This document shows positions 39,909-48,849 of a stretch of 64,000 bases of DNA, piece by piece. The stretch spans positions 141,558 to 205,557 of the forward strand of contig NZ_BMQK01000014.1 of the NCBI RefSeq assembly GCF_014648075.1. Direction: 5' to 3'. The number at the start of each line of letters is the position of its first letter. The first letter of the stretch is position 1. The DNA comes from Streptomyces ruber (GTDB lineage: Bacteria > Actinomycetota > Actinomycetes > Streptomycetales > Streptomycetaceae). Under the pieces are notes generated by a model, which did not search any database, was not told the origin of the DNA, and saw nothing but the letters and a program-made list of their open reading frames with translations. Both the position numbers and the translations under genes were made by a program.

Positions 39909-40954
39909 GAATGCTCAAGCCGGTGAAGCCGGCCGGGGAGCGCGGTCCGGTCGGCGTCGCGCTCGTCGGACTGCTCGCCCTGACCCTGCTCACCGTCCTC
40001 GCCCTGAACGCCGGGCGGATGCCTCTCGTCGGCGGCGGTACGTCCTACAGCGCCGACTTCTCCGAGGCGGCCGGCCTCGACGAGGGCGACGAGGTGCGTG
40101 TCGCCGGCGTCAAGGTCGGCGAGGTCACCTCGGTCACGCTCGACGGGGCCAAGGTGAGGGTCGCCTTCGAGGCCGGGGACGCCTGGATCGGGGACCGGAC
40201 GACCGCCGCCATCGCCATCAGGACACTCCTCGGCGACAAGTACCTGGCGCTGGACCCGCTGGGCTCCGGCCGCCAGGACCCCGGCAGCCGCATCCCGCTG
40301 GCGCGGACCACCTCCCCGTACGACGTGACACAGGCCTTCCAGGATCTCAGCGGCACCGTCGACGCCCTCGACACGCAGGCGCTCGCGGAGAGCTTCGAGA
40401 CCGTCTCCGACACCTTCGAGAACGCGCCGCCCCATGTGCGCGACGCCGCGGCCGGCCTGTCCGCGCTGTCGAGGTCGGTCTCCTCGCGCGACGCGGAGCT
40501 GACCGAACTGCTGCGGGACAGCGCCCGGTTCACCACGACCCTGGCGGACAGGAAGTCCAGCTTCGAGACCCTCATCGAGGACGGCGGCTCCCTGCTCGGC
40601 GAACTCCGGGACCGCCGCGACGCCATCCGCGCCCTGCTCCAGGGAAGCAGGGCGCTCGGCACCGAACTCGGCGGACTCGTCGAGGACAACGAGCGGCAGC
40701 TCGGCCCCACCCTCGAGGCCCTCGGCCGCGTCACCGGTGTCCTGGAGGACAACAGCACCCGGCTGGAGGAGACGCTCGCGCTGGTCGGCCCCTACTACCG
40801 CCTCGTCGGCAACACCCTGGGCAACGGCCGCTGGTTCGACAGCTACCTGTGCGGCGTCGTACCCCGTGACTACCTGCCCGCCCGGTCCCGGCCCGAGACC
40901 GGATGCCTGCCGCCGAAGCAGCCGACCGCCGACCAGGGGAGTGCGCGACGATGA
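39905..40954 (+). CDS. Mce family protein, position C
   Basis: A 349-residue Mce protein. Start 39905 (MRMLKPVKPAG) overlaps the previous stop and is preferred over the longer frame at 39800. Anchor at about 18-36; MCE domain at about 45-120 (FSEAAGLDEGDEVRVAGVKV, LLGDKYLAL); helical segment to about 300; ends in YLCGVVPRDYLP. The same residue pattern recurs in B and C, suggesting these two are the closest paralogues. Confidence 0.93.
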   Translation: MRMLKPVKPAGERGPVGVALVGLLALTLLTVLALNAGRMPLVGGGTSYSADFSEAAGLDEGDEVRVAGVKVGEVTSVTLDGAKVRVAFEAGDAWIGDRTTAAIAIRTLLGDKYLALDPLGSGRQDPGSRIPLARTTSPYDVTQAFQDLSGTVDALDTQALAESFETVSDTFENAPPHVRDAAAGLSALSRSVSSRDAELTELLRDSARFTTTLADRKSSFETLIEDGGSLLGELRDRRDAIRALLQGSRALGTELGGLVEDNERQLGPTLEALGRVTGVLEDNSTRLEETLALVGPYYRLVGNTLGNGRWFDSYLCGVVPRDYLPARSRPETGCLPPKQPTADQGSARR

Positions 40955-41985
40955 GCGAAGGCAGAGGCAGAGGCCGGAAGATCCTCGTCGGCGCGCTCGC
41001 GCTCGCGGTGCTCGTCGCCGGCGGCCTGGCCACCGTACGGGTCGTCGCGCACGGCGGCACCCGCGTCACCGCCTGGTTCGACCGCGCCGTCGGCGTCCAC
41101 GCCGGATCCGACCTGCGCGTCCTCGGGGTGCGGGTCGGCGAGGTGGAGTCGGTGCGGCCCCAGGGCACCACGGTGCGCGTGGAGCTCCGGCTGGACGACG
41201 GCGTACGCGTCCCCGAGGGCGCCCGGGCCGTCGTCGTCGCGCCCAGCGTCGTCGCCGACCGCTACGTCCAGCTCACCCCCGCCTACACCACCGGGCCCGC
41301 CCTCGCCGACGGCGCCGAGCTCCCCGCCGCGCGCAACCGCACCCCCGTCGAGATCGACCAGCTGTACGACTCGATCACCGAACTCGGCCGTGCCCTCGGC
41401 CCCGACGGCGCCAACGCGACGGGCGCCCTGTCGGACCTGCTGCGCACCGGTGCCGCCAACCTCGACGGCAACGGCGCCGCCATCGGCGACAGCATCGAAC
41501 AGTTCGGCAAGGCGGCCAGGACGCTCGACGGCGGCAGCGACGACCTGTTCACCACCCTCGCCCGGCTCCAGACCTTCACCACCATGCTGAAGGAGCGGGA
41601 CGCCGACGTGCGCACCGCGATGGAACGGCTGGACGAGGTGGTCGGATTCCTCGCCGACAACCGGGACGACCTCGCCGGCGCACTCGAAGAACTCGGCACG
41701 GCCCTCGGCCAGGTCAGGACCTTCGTCCGGGACAACCGGGCCGAGCTGACGAAGAACGTCGACCGGCTGGTCCCCCTCACCCGGGCCCTCGTCGACCAGC
41801 GTGCCTCGCTCGCCGAGGCACTGGACGTGGCACCGCTGGCCGCCGGCAACCTCGTGAACGCCTACGACCCCGACACCCGCACGCTCGACGGGCGCGCGAA
41901 CCTCAACGAGATCAGCATGGGCGGACCGCTGCTGCCGCTGCCCGCGACGGGCGGTTCGGCCACCGGAGCGGGGGAGGAGCGGTGA
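40951..41985 (+). CDS. Mce family protein, position D
   Basis: A 344-residue Mce protein: anchor at about 9-28, MCE domain at about 35-115 (FDRAVGVHAGSDLRVLGVRV, SVVADRYVQLTP), helical region with a marked LKERDADVRTAMERLDEVVG coil, and a short Gly-rich tail ending PATGGSATGAGEER. Overlaps C by ATGA and E by GTGA. Confidence 0.93.
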   Translation: MSEGRGRGRKILVGALALAVLVAGGLATVRVVAHGGTRVTAWFDRAVGVHAGSDLRVLGVRVGEVESVRPQGTTVRVELRLDDGVRVPEGARAVVVAPSVVADRYVQLTPAYTTGPALADGAELPAARNRTPVEIDQLYDSITELGRALGPDGANATGALSDLLRTGAANLDGNGAAIGDSIEQFGKAARTLDGGSDDLFTTLARLQTFTTMLKERDADVRTAMERLDEVVGFLADNRDDLAGALEELGTALGQVRTFVRDNRAELTKNVDRLVPLTRALVDQRASLAEALDVAPLAAGNLVNAYDPDTRTLDGRANLNEISMGGPLLPLPATGGSATGAGEER

Positions 41986-43130
41986 GACGCGGCACGCGCA
42001 CCACCGGGACGGCGGCGGGCCTCGCACTGGGCGGACTCCTCGCCCTGGGACTGGGCTTCACCCTGGCCCTCGGCGCGGTCTCCGGCACGCCGCCGCGTTT
42101 CGACGGCATCGAGGACCTGCCCCTGCCCGGCGGTGCCGACCTCGGCGCCCACCCCTACACCGTCACCGCGGAGTTCGACGACGTGCTCAGCCTGGTCCCG
42201 CAGTCCGCGGTGCGGGTCGACGACGTCGCCGTCGGCCGGGTCACCGGCATCGACCTCGGGCGCGACGCCTGGTCGGCCCGCGTCACCATGAAGATCAACG
42301 GCGGGGTGCGGCTGCCCGCCGACGCCACCGCCCGGATCGAACAGTCCGGCCTGCTCGGCGAGAAGTACGTGCAGCTCGTCGCCCCCGGCCGGGAGGACGG
42401 CGCCGGGGAGGACGGCGACGGCGCGGGGCGGCTGGCCGACGGCCAGGTCATCCCGGTCTCCCGCACCGGCCGCAACACCGAGGTCGAGGAGGTGTTCGGC
42501 GCGCTGTCCCTGCTCCTCAACGGCGGTGGTGTCAACCAGCTCAGGACCATCACCCGGGAACTCGACGCGGCGCTCGGCGGCCGCGAGTCCGAGGTCCGCT
42601 CCGCGCTGCAGCGGATCGACACCCTGGTGACCGACCTCGACGACCACCGCGGCGACATCACCGACGCCCTCGACGCCGTCAACCGGCTCTCCGCGACCCT
42701 CGCCACCCGCGAGGACGACGTCGGCACCGTCCTCACCGACCTCTCGCCCGGCCTGAGGACGCTGGAGGAGCAGCGCGGCGCACTGCTGACCATGCTGCGC
42801 TCCCTCGACACGCTCTCCGGCGTCGCCGTCTCCACCATCGACGCGAGCAAGGACGACATGATCGCCGACCTCCGGGCCCTCGCACCGCCCCTGAAGGCCC
42901 TCGCGGACGCGGGCGCCGACCTGCCCGACTCGCTCCAGGTGCTGCTGACGTACCCCTTCACCGACGAGGTGCTGCGCGGGGTCGAGGGCGACTACCTCAA
43001 CGTGTACCTGGACATGGCCGCCGTGCCCGGCACCGAGGTGATCCCGCCGCTGGTGCCCCGGGACGCGGCCTCCCCGTCCGCGCCCCTGCCGCTGCCGACC
43101 GCCCCCGGCACCGGCGGTGAGAACGGATGA
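41982..43130 (+). CDS. Mce family protein, position E
   Basis: A 382-residue Mce protein starting at GTG 41982, which overlaps the D stop; longer frames upstream are shadows. Anchor at about 9-33; MCE domain at about 48-135 with an acidic insertion (REDGAGEDGDGAGR); helical needle to about 330. In many mycobacterial operons the E protein is a lipoprotein (LprK-type). Here the anchor carries no cysteine, so it should stay as a signal anchor. Overlaps F by ATGA. Confidence 0.92.
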   Translation: MRRGTRTTGTAAGLALGGLLALGLGFTLALGAVSGTPPRFDGIEDLPLPGGADLGAHPYTVTAEFDDVLSLVPQSAVRVDDVAVGRVTGIDLGRDAWSARVTMKINGGVRLPADATARIEQSGLLGEKYVQLVAPGREDGAGEDGDGAGRLADGQVIPVSRTGRNTEVEEVFGALSLLLNGGGVNQLRTITRELDAALGGRESEVRSALQRIDTLVTDLDDHRGDITDALDAVNRLSATLATREDDVGTVLTDLSPGLRTLEEQRGALLTMLRSLDTLSGVAVSTIDASKDDMIADLRALAPPLKALADAGADLPDSLQVLLTYPFTDEVLRGVEGDYLNVYLDMAAVPGTEVIPPLVPRDAASPSAPLPLPTAPGTGGENG

Positions 43131-44413
43131 TCACCCCCGCCGTACGGCTCAAGAACCTCGCCTTCCTCCTCGTCGCCGTCCTCGCCCTCGGCCACCTCGC
43201 CGTCCGCTACGCCGACCTCGGCCGGTACGTCGGCGTCGCCGGCCACTACACCGTCGACGTGACGCTGCCGCGCACCGGCGGTCTGTTCACCCACTCCGAC
43301 GTCACCTACCGGGGCGTCTCCGTGGGACGGGTCGGCCCGATCGGCCTCACCGCCGACGGGGTCGTCGCCGAACTGCGCATCGAGAAGTCCGCCCCCCACA
43401 TCCCCGCCGACACGAAGGCCGTGGTCGCCGGGCTGTCCGCGGTGGGCGAGCAGTACATCGACCTGCGGCCCGAGAGCGACGGCGGCCCCTACCTCACGGA
43501 CGGCGCCCGGATCGAACAGGACGACACCCAGGTGCCCGCGCCCGTCACCGACGTCCTCACCAGCGCCCGCGACCTCGTCCGCTCCGTACCCCTGGAGGAC
43601 CTGCGCACGGTCGTCGACGAGCTGGGCGAGGCGTTCGAGGGGCGCAGCGACGACCTCCAGGTGCTGCTCGACAGCGGCAGCTCCTTCGTCGAGGCGGCGG
43701 ACCGCGCCCTGCCGTCCACCACCCGGCTCATCACCGACGGCGAGACCGTGCTGCGCACCCAGGCGGAGGAGGGGCGGGCCCTCCGCGGCTTCGCCGCCGG
43801 GGCGGCGGAACTGGCCCGCGCGCTCAAGGGCTCCGACGCCGACCTGCGCCGCCTCCTCGCCGTCACCCCCGAGGCCGCCACCCAGGTCAGCGGCGTCCTG
43901 CGGGACCTCGACCCGAGTCTCGGCGTCGTCCTCGCCAACCTGCTCACCACCTCCGAGATCGCCGTCACCCGGCAACGGGGCGTGGAGGAGCTGCTCGTGA
44001 AGTACCCGGCGGCCGTCGCCGCCGGTGCCACCGCCGTCGACGGAGGGAAGCTGAACCTCGGCATGGCCGTCACCTTCTTCAAGCCCCTGCCCTGCACCGA
44101 CGGATACGGCGCGACCCGCTACCGCAACGGCCTCGACCTCGGGACCGCACCCCCGCTCAACACCGGCGCCTCCTGCACCGCCCCGGCCGGGAGCGGGACC
44201 AACGTACGCGGCTCGGCCAACGCCCCGAGGGGCGGCCCGGTGCCCGAACCGGCCCGGCCCGGCTCCCTGCCCCCGGACTCCCCGGGCCGTGGCGGGGCGC
44301 CGCGGAGCGAGGCCGCCGCACTGCCCGGAGCCCTCGCGCTGCCGGGGCAGGGCGGCGACGCACCGGCGGACCTCGCGGACCTGCTCGCCCCGGCCGCCGG
44401 GAGCACGCGGTGA
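43127..44413 (+). CDS. Mce family protein, position F
   Basis: A 428-residue Mce protein: anchor at about 10-26, MCE domain at about 38-125 (LPRTGGLFTHSDVTYRGVSV, LSAVGEQYIDLRP), long helices to about 290, and a C-terminal region with paired cysteines (LPCTDGYGATRY, ASCTAPAG) followed by a Pro/Ala-rich disordered tail. Last of the six Mce proteins; GTGA overlap with the first Mce-associated gene. Confidence 0.93.
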   Translation: MITPAVRLKNLAFLLVAVLALGHLAVRYADLGRYVGVAGHYTVDVTLPRTGGLFTHSDVTYRGVSVGRVGPIGLTADGVVAELRIEKSAPHIPADTKAVVAGLSAVGEQYIDLRPESDGGPYLTDGARIEQDDTQVPAPVTDVLTSARDLVRSVPLEDLRTVVDELGEAFEGRSDDLQVLLDSGSSFVEAADRALPSTTRLITDGETVLRTQAEEGRALRGFAAGAAELARALKGSDADLRRLLAVTPEAATQVSGVLRDLDPSLGVVLANLLTTSEIAVTRQRGVEELLVKYPAAVAAGATAVDGGKLNLGMAVTFFKPLPCTDGYGATRYRNGLDLGTAPPLNTGASCTAPAGSGTNVRGSANAPRGGPVPEPARPGSLPPDSPGRGGAPRSEAAALPGALALPGQGGDAPADLADLLAPAAGSTR

Positions 44414-44943
44414 GGCGGGCCCGCGTCCTCGCCGGGGCCGGGCTGGCGCTGGCGCTCGGCTTCTGCGGCACCGGGGCGTGGACGTACGCCCAGGCCCGCA
44501 CCGACGACGCGCTCGCCCACGGCCGGATGCGCGACGAGGCGCTCGCCGACGGACGCGCGGGCATCGCCGTACTGACCACGCTCGACGCCTCCACCCGGCA
44601 GCGGGCGGCGGCGGGCGTCCGGGCCTGGCGCGCCGCGTCCACCGGCCCCCTGCGCGAGGAACTGGGCCGCACCGGACCCGGGGCGGGCGCCTCGGCGCGC
44701 GGCACCGTCACCGAGGCCGCCCTCACCGCGCTCGACCCGCGCACCGGCACGGCGAAACTCATCGCCACCGTCCGCGTCCAGGTCACGCCCGCACCCGGCG
44801 GAACGACGCGGCCGACCACGGACCGCAAGCGCCTGGAAGCCGTCCTGGCCCGTACGGGGGCGGGGGAGTGGAAGGTCAGGGCGCTGAGCGCGGTGCCCCT
44901 CGCGGGGGCGGCGGAGGCGGACGAGGAGGGGGCGCGCCGATGA
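44410..44943 (+). CDS. Mce-associated membrane protein 1
   Basis: A 177-residue Mas-type protein: GTG 44410, single N-terminal membrane helix (about 4-26), a short helical segment with DEALADGRAGIAVLTTLD, then an NTF2/tim44-like beta domain (about 75-165). Proteins of this kind in mce operons stabilise the complex, as OmamA does in mycobacteria. Overlaps MceF and the next gene by 4 bp each. Confidence 0.85.
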   Translation: MRRARVLAGAGLALALGFCGTGAWTYAQARTDDALAHGRMRDEALADGRAGIAVLTTLDASTRQRAAAGVRAWRAASTGPLREELGRTGPGAGASARGTVTEAALTALDPRTGTAKLIATVRVQVTPAPGGTTRPTTDRKRLEAVLARTGAGEWKVRALSAVPLAGAAEADEEGARR

Positions 44944-45533
44944 CGCGGCCGTTGCGCGGACCTGCCGAGGCCACGGAGGACACGCTTCCCGGGAGGGAAG
45001 CGCCGGACCCCGCCGGCACCGGCCGCCCGGCCGGCGGACGGCGGCGGGCCGTCCTCGCCGCCGCCACCGCCGGGGCACTGCTCCTGGCCGGCGGCTGGTT
45101 CCTCCACGCCGCCCACCAGCTGCGGACCACCCCGTCCGCGCAGAACCGCGCGCTCACCGACCCCCGGGCCACCACCCGCGTGGCCGGAGACATCGGCGAC
45201 TCCCTCGCCCGGGCCTTCTCGTACACGCCGGGCGGCACGGAGGCCACCGAACGGTCCGCGGACACCGTGCTCGCGGGGCGGGCGGCCCGCCAGTACGACG
45301 AGCTCTTCGACCGGGTCCGCGACGACCTCGTCGGGCAGCGCGTCACCCTGAGCACCCGGGCCGTACGCACCGGAGTGATCGAACTCGACGGCGACAGCGC
45401 CCGCCTGCTCGTCTTCCTCGACCAGACCTCCCACCGCGACAAGGGCGGGACGACCGTCGCGGCGGCCCAGCTCACGGTGACGGCGCGACTGGAGGGGAAC
45501 GAATGGCGCATCGTCGACATCACGGCCCGTTGA
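44940..45533 (+). CDS. Mce-associated membrane protein 2
   Basis: A 197-residue Mas-type protein with a cytoplasmic Pro/Arg-rich N terminus, a membrane helix at about 37-56, and a C-terminal domain with NRALTDPRATTRVAGDIGDS, VLAGRAARQYDELFDRVRDD and ARLLVFLDQTSHRDK. The same pattern (N-A-L-T-D ... TGKA.QY..LF ... V.VYADQ) recurs in the fourth gene, so 2 and 4 are paralogues. Coupled to gene 1 by ATGA. Confidence 0.85.
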   Translation: MTRPLRGPAEATEDTLPGREAPDPAGTGRPAGGRRRAVLAAATAGALLLAGGWFLHAAHQLRTTPSAQNRALTDPRATTRVAGDIGDSLARAFSYTPGGTEATERSADTVLAGRAARQYDELFDRVRDDLVGQRVTLSTRAVRTGVIELDGDSARLLVFLDQTSHRDKGGTTVAAAQLTVTARLEGNEWRIVDITAR

Positions 45534-45543
45534 GCGGCCGAAG

Positions 45544-45585
45544 GACGGGGTGGAAGACGGGGTGCAAGACGGGGCGGAAGACGGG
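45544..45585 (+). repeat. 12-bp tandem repeats before third Mas gene
   Basis: GACGGGGTGGAA, GACGGGGTGCAA, GACGGGGCGGAA and a partial fourth unit fill 45544-45585. They occupy the only sizeable gap in the tail of the mce operon and end at the ribosome site of the next gene, so copy number may alter its translation. Confidence 0.8.
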
Positions 45586-45592
45586 AGCACTG

Positions 45593-46114
45593 ATGAAACG
45601 CCTGGTGAGCACCGTGTCCCTCGCTCTCACCCTCGCCCTCGTCGCGGGCGGCTTCGCGGCGTGGGCGGGCTGGGACTGGTACGACGCGGCCCACGACGAC
45701 TCGGCCGCGTACGCCACGCAGCGGGACGAGGCGCTCGCGGCGGCGGAGCAGGCCGTCCAGAACCTCAACACGCTCGACCACCGCAGCGTCGACCGCGGTC
45801 TCGACCTGTGGGAGTCCTCGACCACCGGTGAACTCCACGACCAACTCGTCTCCGGGCGGGCGGAGTTCACGGAGCAGGTGAAGGAGGCGAGGACGGTCAC
45901 CACGGCCCGGGTGCTGTCGGGCGCCGTCACCGAACTCGACGACCGCGCGGGCCGCGCCCGGGTGCTCGTCGCCCTGCGCGTCACCGTCGAGGCACCCGGG
46001 GACGCGCGCACCGACAAGGACAGCCGCATGCTCGGCGAACTCACCCGCACCGGGGGCCGCTGGAAGCTGAGCGCCCTCGGCCAGGCCCCCGTGGGCGGCA
46101 CATCGGCCGGCTGA
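45593..46114 (+). CDS. Mce-associated membrane protein 3
   Basis: A 173-residue Mas-type protein starting MKRLVSTVSLALTLALVAGG: a membrane helix (about 4-26), a DEALAAAEQAVQNLNTLD helix almost identical in spacing to protein 1, and a beta domain (about 75-165). It pairs with protein 1 as a paralogue. It follows the 12-bp repeat array; GGGAGC precedes the ATG. Confidence 0.85.
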   Translation: MKRLVSTVSLALTLALVAGGFAAWAGWDWYDAAHDDSAAYATQRDEALAAAEQAVQNLNTLDHRSVDRGLDLWESSTTGELHDQLVSGRAEFTEQVKEARTVTTARVLSGAVTELDDRAGRARVLVALRVTVEAPGDARTDKDSRMLGELTRTGGRWKLSALGQAPVGGTSAG

Positions 46115-46142
46115 CCCGCCCGCACCGAGAGGACGACGCACG

Positions 46143-46865
46143 ATGCCGACGACCCGTCACCACATCAACCGCGAACGCCGCCGCCAGGAACGCGACTCCC
46201 GGCCCCGGGCCTCCGGGGCGGACCCGGCCGCCCCGACCGCACACGACGCAGCGGACGGTACGGACCGGCGGGCGGCCGGCAGCAGCGCAGGCGACGAGCA
46301 CGAGCGCAGGCACGAGCGCGCCGGCGGCTCCGGCCGGCGTCCCCGGGCCGGCGTCCTGGCGCCGGCGCTCTGCCTGCTGACCCTCGCCCTCGGCGGTTTC
46401 GCGGGATGGGCGCACGCGAGGGCGGAGGGCCTCCGCGACGATCCCGCGCTGCACAACACCGCCCTGACCGACCTCGCCCGCACCAGTGAGATCAAGGGCC
46501 GGACGGACGAGGCCGTCGCCGCGCTCTTCTCCTACGACCACACCGATCCCGGGGCCCTGGAACGCGCCGCGGAGGACCTCCTCACGGGGAAGGCGGTCGA
46601 CCAGCACCGCACCCTGCTCGCCGACGTCCGCGAGCGGGCCGGGGAGCGCAAGGCGGTGATCACCACGACGGTCACCGAGAGCGCGGTCGAGCGCATCGAC
46701 GGCGACCGGGCCCGGGTCCTGGTCTACGCCGACCAGAGCAGTGCCGGCACGGCGGGGGAGCGGGAAGCGGGCGAAGGGACGTACGCCGGGGCCATGTTCG
46801 CCGTCGACGTCGTGCACCGCGACGGGCAGTGGCTCGTCTCGGGCATCGACACCTTCGGCCGCTGA
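46143..46865 (+). CDS. Mce-associated membrane protein 4
   Basis: A 240-residue Mas-type protein: long charged cytoplasmic N terminus (1-68), membrane helix (about 69-90), then NTALTDLARTSEIKGRTDEA, LLTGKAVDQHRTLLADVRER and RVLVYADQSS, paralogous to protein 2. GAGAGGACG precedes ATG 46143. It ends the mce operon; its stop codon lies inside a 9-bp repeat array. Confidence 0.85.
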   Translation: MPTTRHHINRERRRQERDSRPRASGADPAAPTAHDAADGTDRRAAGSSAGDEHERRHERAGGSGRRPRAGVLAPALCLLTLALGGFAGWAHARAEGLRDDPALHNTALTDLARTSEIKGRTDEAVAALFSYDHTDPGALERAAEDLLTGKAVDQHRTLLADVRERAGERKAVITTTVTESAVERIDGDRARVLVYADQSSAGTAGEREAGEGTYAGAMFAVDVVHRDGQWLVSGIDTFGR

Positions 46866-46919
46866 GGCCGCTGAGGCCGCTGAGGCCGCTGAAGCCGGTG
46901 AGTCCGGTGCGTCCGGTGA
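46857..46919. repeat. 9-bp tandem repeats at end of mce operon
   Basis: About seven units of GGCCGCTGA, the first four exact and later ones drifting to GTCCGGTGA, run from the last codons of the fourth Mas gene past its stop. Each unit carries TGA in the same frame, so the gene stop is repeated in tandem. Confidence 0.85.
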
Positions 46920-47357
46920 GGACACATCCGTACCCGACGACGCGACACGAGCACGACATGACATGACATGACGTGACACGCCACGACGCGCAGAGACAGG
47001 CAGGAGTGTCGGCCATGCCCGCATCTCGCGCACGACGCCTGCGCGCCCGGACCCGGCAGGGTTCGCCCCGGATGTCGTGGACGGCGTTCTCGTCGGCGGC
47101 ACCCGGTGAGGCCGCTGACGGCGTGCTCGGCGGCGACGCCGGCGGGGTTGTCCGGCTGCGGGCGGAAGCCGCTGACCGAGGGGTTGCCGAGGAGGGAACC
47201 GCGCTCTCGCGCCGACGGAGAGAGCGGGCGCGTCCTGCCGCGCGAGCGGGGGAGCGGTCGGCGTCCGCGCTCTCGACATGCCGATCACGGGCGACGTAGG
47301 TTGCGTAGAAAGCGGTTTCCCCCGTCGTGCCCTCCGTGTGAGACCCAAGGACGCCTC
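46920..47357. other. Intergenic region with possible LacI-type operator
   Basis: No convincing gene lies in these 438 bp; the ORFs present are Arg/Ala-rich. GAAAGCGGTTTC (47308-47319) is a near-palindrome of the kind bound by LacI/GalR regulators and sits 39 bp before the oxidoreductase start. A minus-strand stretch around 47070-47200 (GNPSVSGFRPQPDNPAG) looks slightly protein-like but I cannot identify it. Confidence 0.35.
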
Positions 47358-48821
47358 GTGACCGAACACAGTCCCATCGACCAGAACCCGACGGCTCCCC
47401 AGCCCGCGGCGAGCACCAGCACGGCGGCCGGACCGGGTGTCGTGCCCGCGTTCGCGCCACCCGTAGCCGACCGGCCCCGGCGCCGGTACGCGGTCGCGGG
47501 CACGGGCCACCGCGCCGGCATGTACGTCAGTGCGCTCACCGGCGACCACGCCGACGTCGGCGAACTGGTCGCCTGGCTGGACCCCAACCCCGCCCGTATC
47601 GACTACTACGACGCCCAGGTCGGCCACGCCCTCGGCGGCGACGCCCCCGCGGGACTGCCCCGTTACACCCCCGCCGACCTCGAACGCATGATCACCGAGC
47701 AGTCCGTGGACACGGTCGTGGTCACCAGCATCGACCGCACCCACGCGGAACTCGTCGACCGCAGCCTGCGCGCGGGCGCCGACGTCGTGGTCGAGAAGCC
47801 GCTGACCACGGACGCCGACGGCTGCCGGCGTATCACCAGGGCCGTCGCCGAGACCGGCCGGGACGTCGTCATGACGTTCAACTACCGCTACGCACCCCGC
47901 AACTCGGCCCTGCGGCGGGTCATCGCGGACGGCGCGATCGGCGAGGTCACCGGGGTCCACTTCGAGTGGGTGCTGGACACCGTGCACGGCGCCGACTACT
48001 TCCGCCGCTGGCACCGTGAGAAGGCCAACTCCGGCGGTCTCCTCGTGCACAAGGCCAGCCACCACTTCGACCTCGTCAACTGGTGGATCGACGACGTCCC
48101 GGCTCGCGTGTACGCGTCCGGCGCCCTGCGCTTCTACGGCGACGCCAACGCCGCCGCCCGTGGCATGGGCCCGCGTCCCGAACGCGGCACCGGGACCCAG
48201 GGCGACCCCTTCTCCCTCGACCTGCGGGACGACCCCCGTCTGGAGGCGCTCTACCTCCGGGCCGAGCACCACGACGGGTACCGCCGGGACCAGGACCCCT
48301 TCGCACCGGGCATCACCATCGAGGACAACATGTCCGTCCTGGTCGACTACTCCCGCGGCGCCGCCCTCACCTACTCCCTGAACGCGCACAGCCCGTGGGA
48401 GGGCTACCGGGTCTCCGTCAACGGCACCGCGGGGCGGGCCGAGTTGACCGTGGTCGAGCGCGGACACATCGACCTCGACCTCGACGGCGACCGCGTCGTG
48501 GACCCCTCCGCGGTCCCGGACGCCTCCCTCGACGACCTCGTCCGCCCCGAGGGGCACCGGCTCGTCGTGCAGCGGCACTTCGGCCGCGCCGAGGAGGTCG
48601 TCGTCCCCGACGGCATCGGCGGCCACGGCGGCGGCGACGCCATCCTGCTCATGGACGTCTTCCGCCGCGACCTGCGCCTCGGCCCCGATCCGCTGGGCCG
48701 CGCGGCCGGTTACCTGGACGGCGTGCGCGCCGTGGCCGTGGGCGTGGCCGCCAACGAGTCACTGCTGACCGGGCAGCCGGTACGCGTCGAGGACCTCCGG
48801 CTGGGAGTGCCGCTCGCCTGA
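47358..48821 (+). CDS. Gfo/Idh/MocA-family oxidoreductase
   Basis: A 487-residue NAD(P)-dependent oxidoreductase, probably acting on a sugar or cyclitol. After a Pro/Ala-rich lead, the Rossmann part begins RRYAVAGTGHRAGMYVSALT (about 44-63). VEKPLTTD carries the catalytic Lys of the EKP motif, and the C-terminal alpha/beta domain has GGLLVHKASHHFDLVNWWID with the conserved HxxxH-like pair. GTG 47358 with CAAGGA upstream is preferred. It is longer than the usual 340-390 residues owing to an insertion around 265-310. Possibly LacI-regulated from the site at 47308. No sugar transporter is adjacent. Confidence 0.88.
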   Translation: MTEHSPIDQNPTAPQPAASTSTAAGPGVVPAFAPPVADRPRRRYAVAGTGHRAGMYVSALTGDHADVGELVAWLDPNPARIDYYDAQVGHALGGDAPAGLPRYTPADLERMITEQSVDTVVVTSIDRTHAELVDRSLRAGADVVVEKPLTTDADGCRRITRAVAETGRDVVMTFNYRYAPRNSALRRVIADGAIGEVTGVHFEWVLDTVHGADYFRRWHREKANSGGLLVHKASHHFDLVNWWIDDVPARVYASGALRFYGDANAAARGMGPRPERGTGTQGDPFSLDLRDDPRLEALYLRAEHHDGYRRDQDPFAPGITIEDNMSVLVDYSRGAALTYSLNAHSPWEGYRVSVNGTAGRAELTVVERGHIDLDLDGDRVVDPSAVPDASLDDLVRPEGHRLVVQRHFGRAEEVVVPDGIGGHGGGDAILLMDVFRRDLRLGPDPLGRAAGYLDGVRAVAVGVAANESLLTGQPVRVEDLRLGVPLA

Positions 48822-48849
48822 CCGCGCGATCCGCCCCGCAGCGGTTCCC

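Noticed and set aside
46973..47299. 108-residue ORF after the mce operon
   Set aside because: Arg/Ala-rich composition, no ribosome site, no family resemblance; treated as non-coding.
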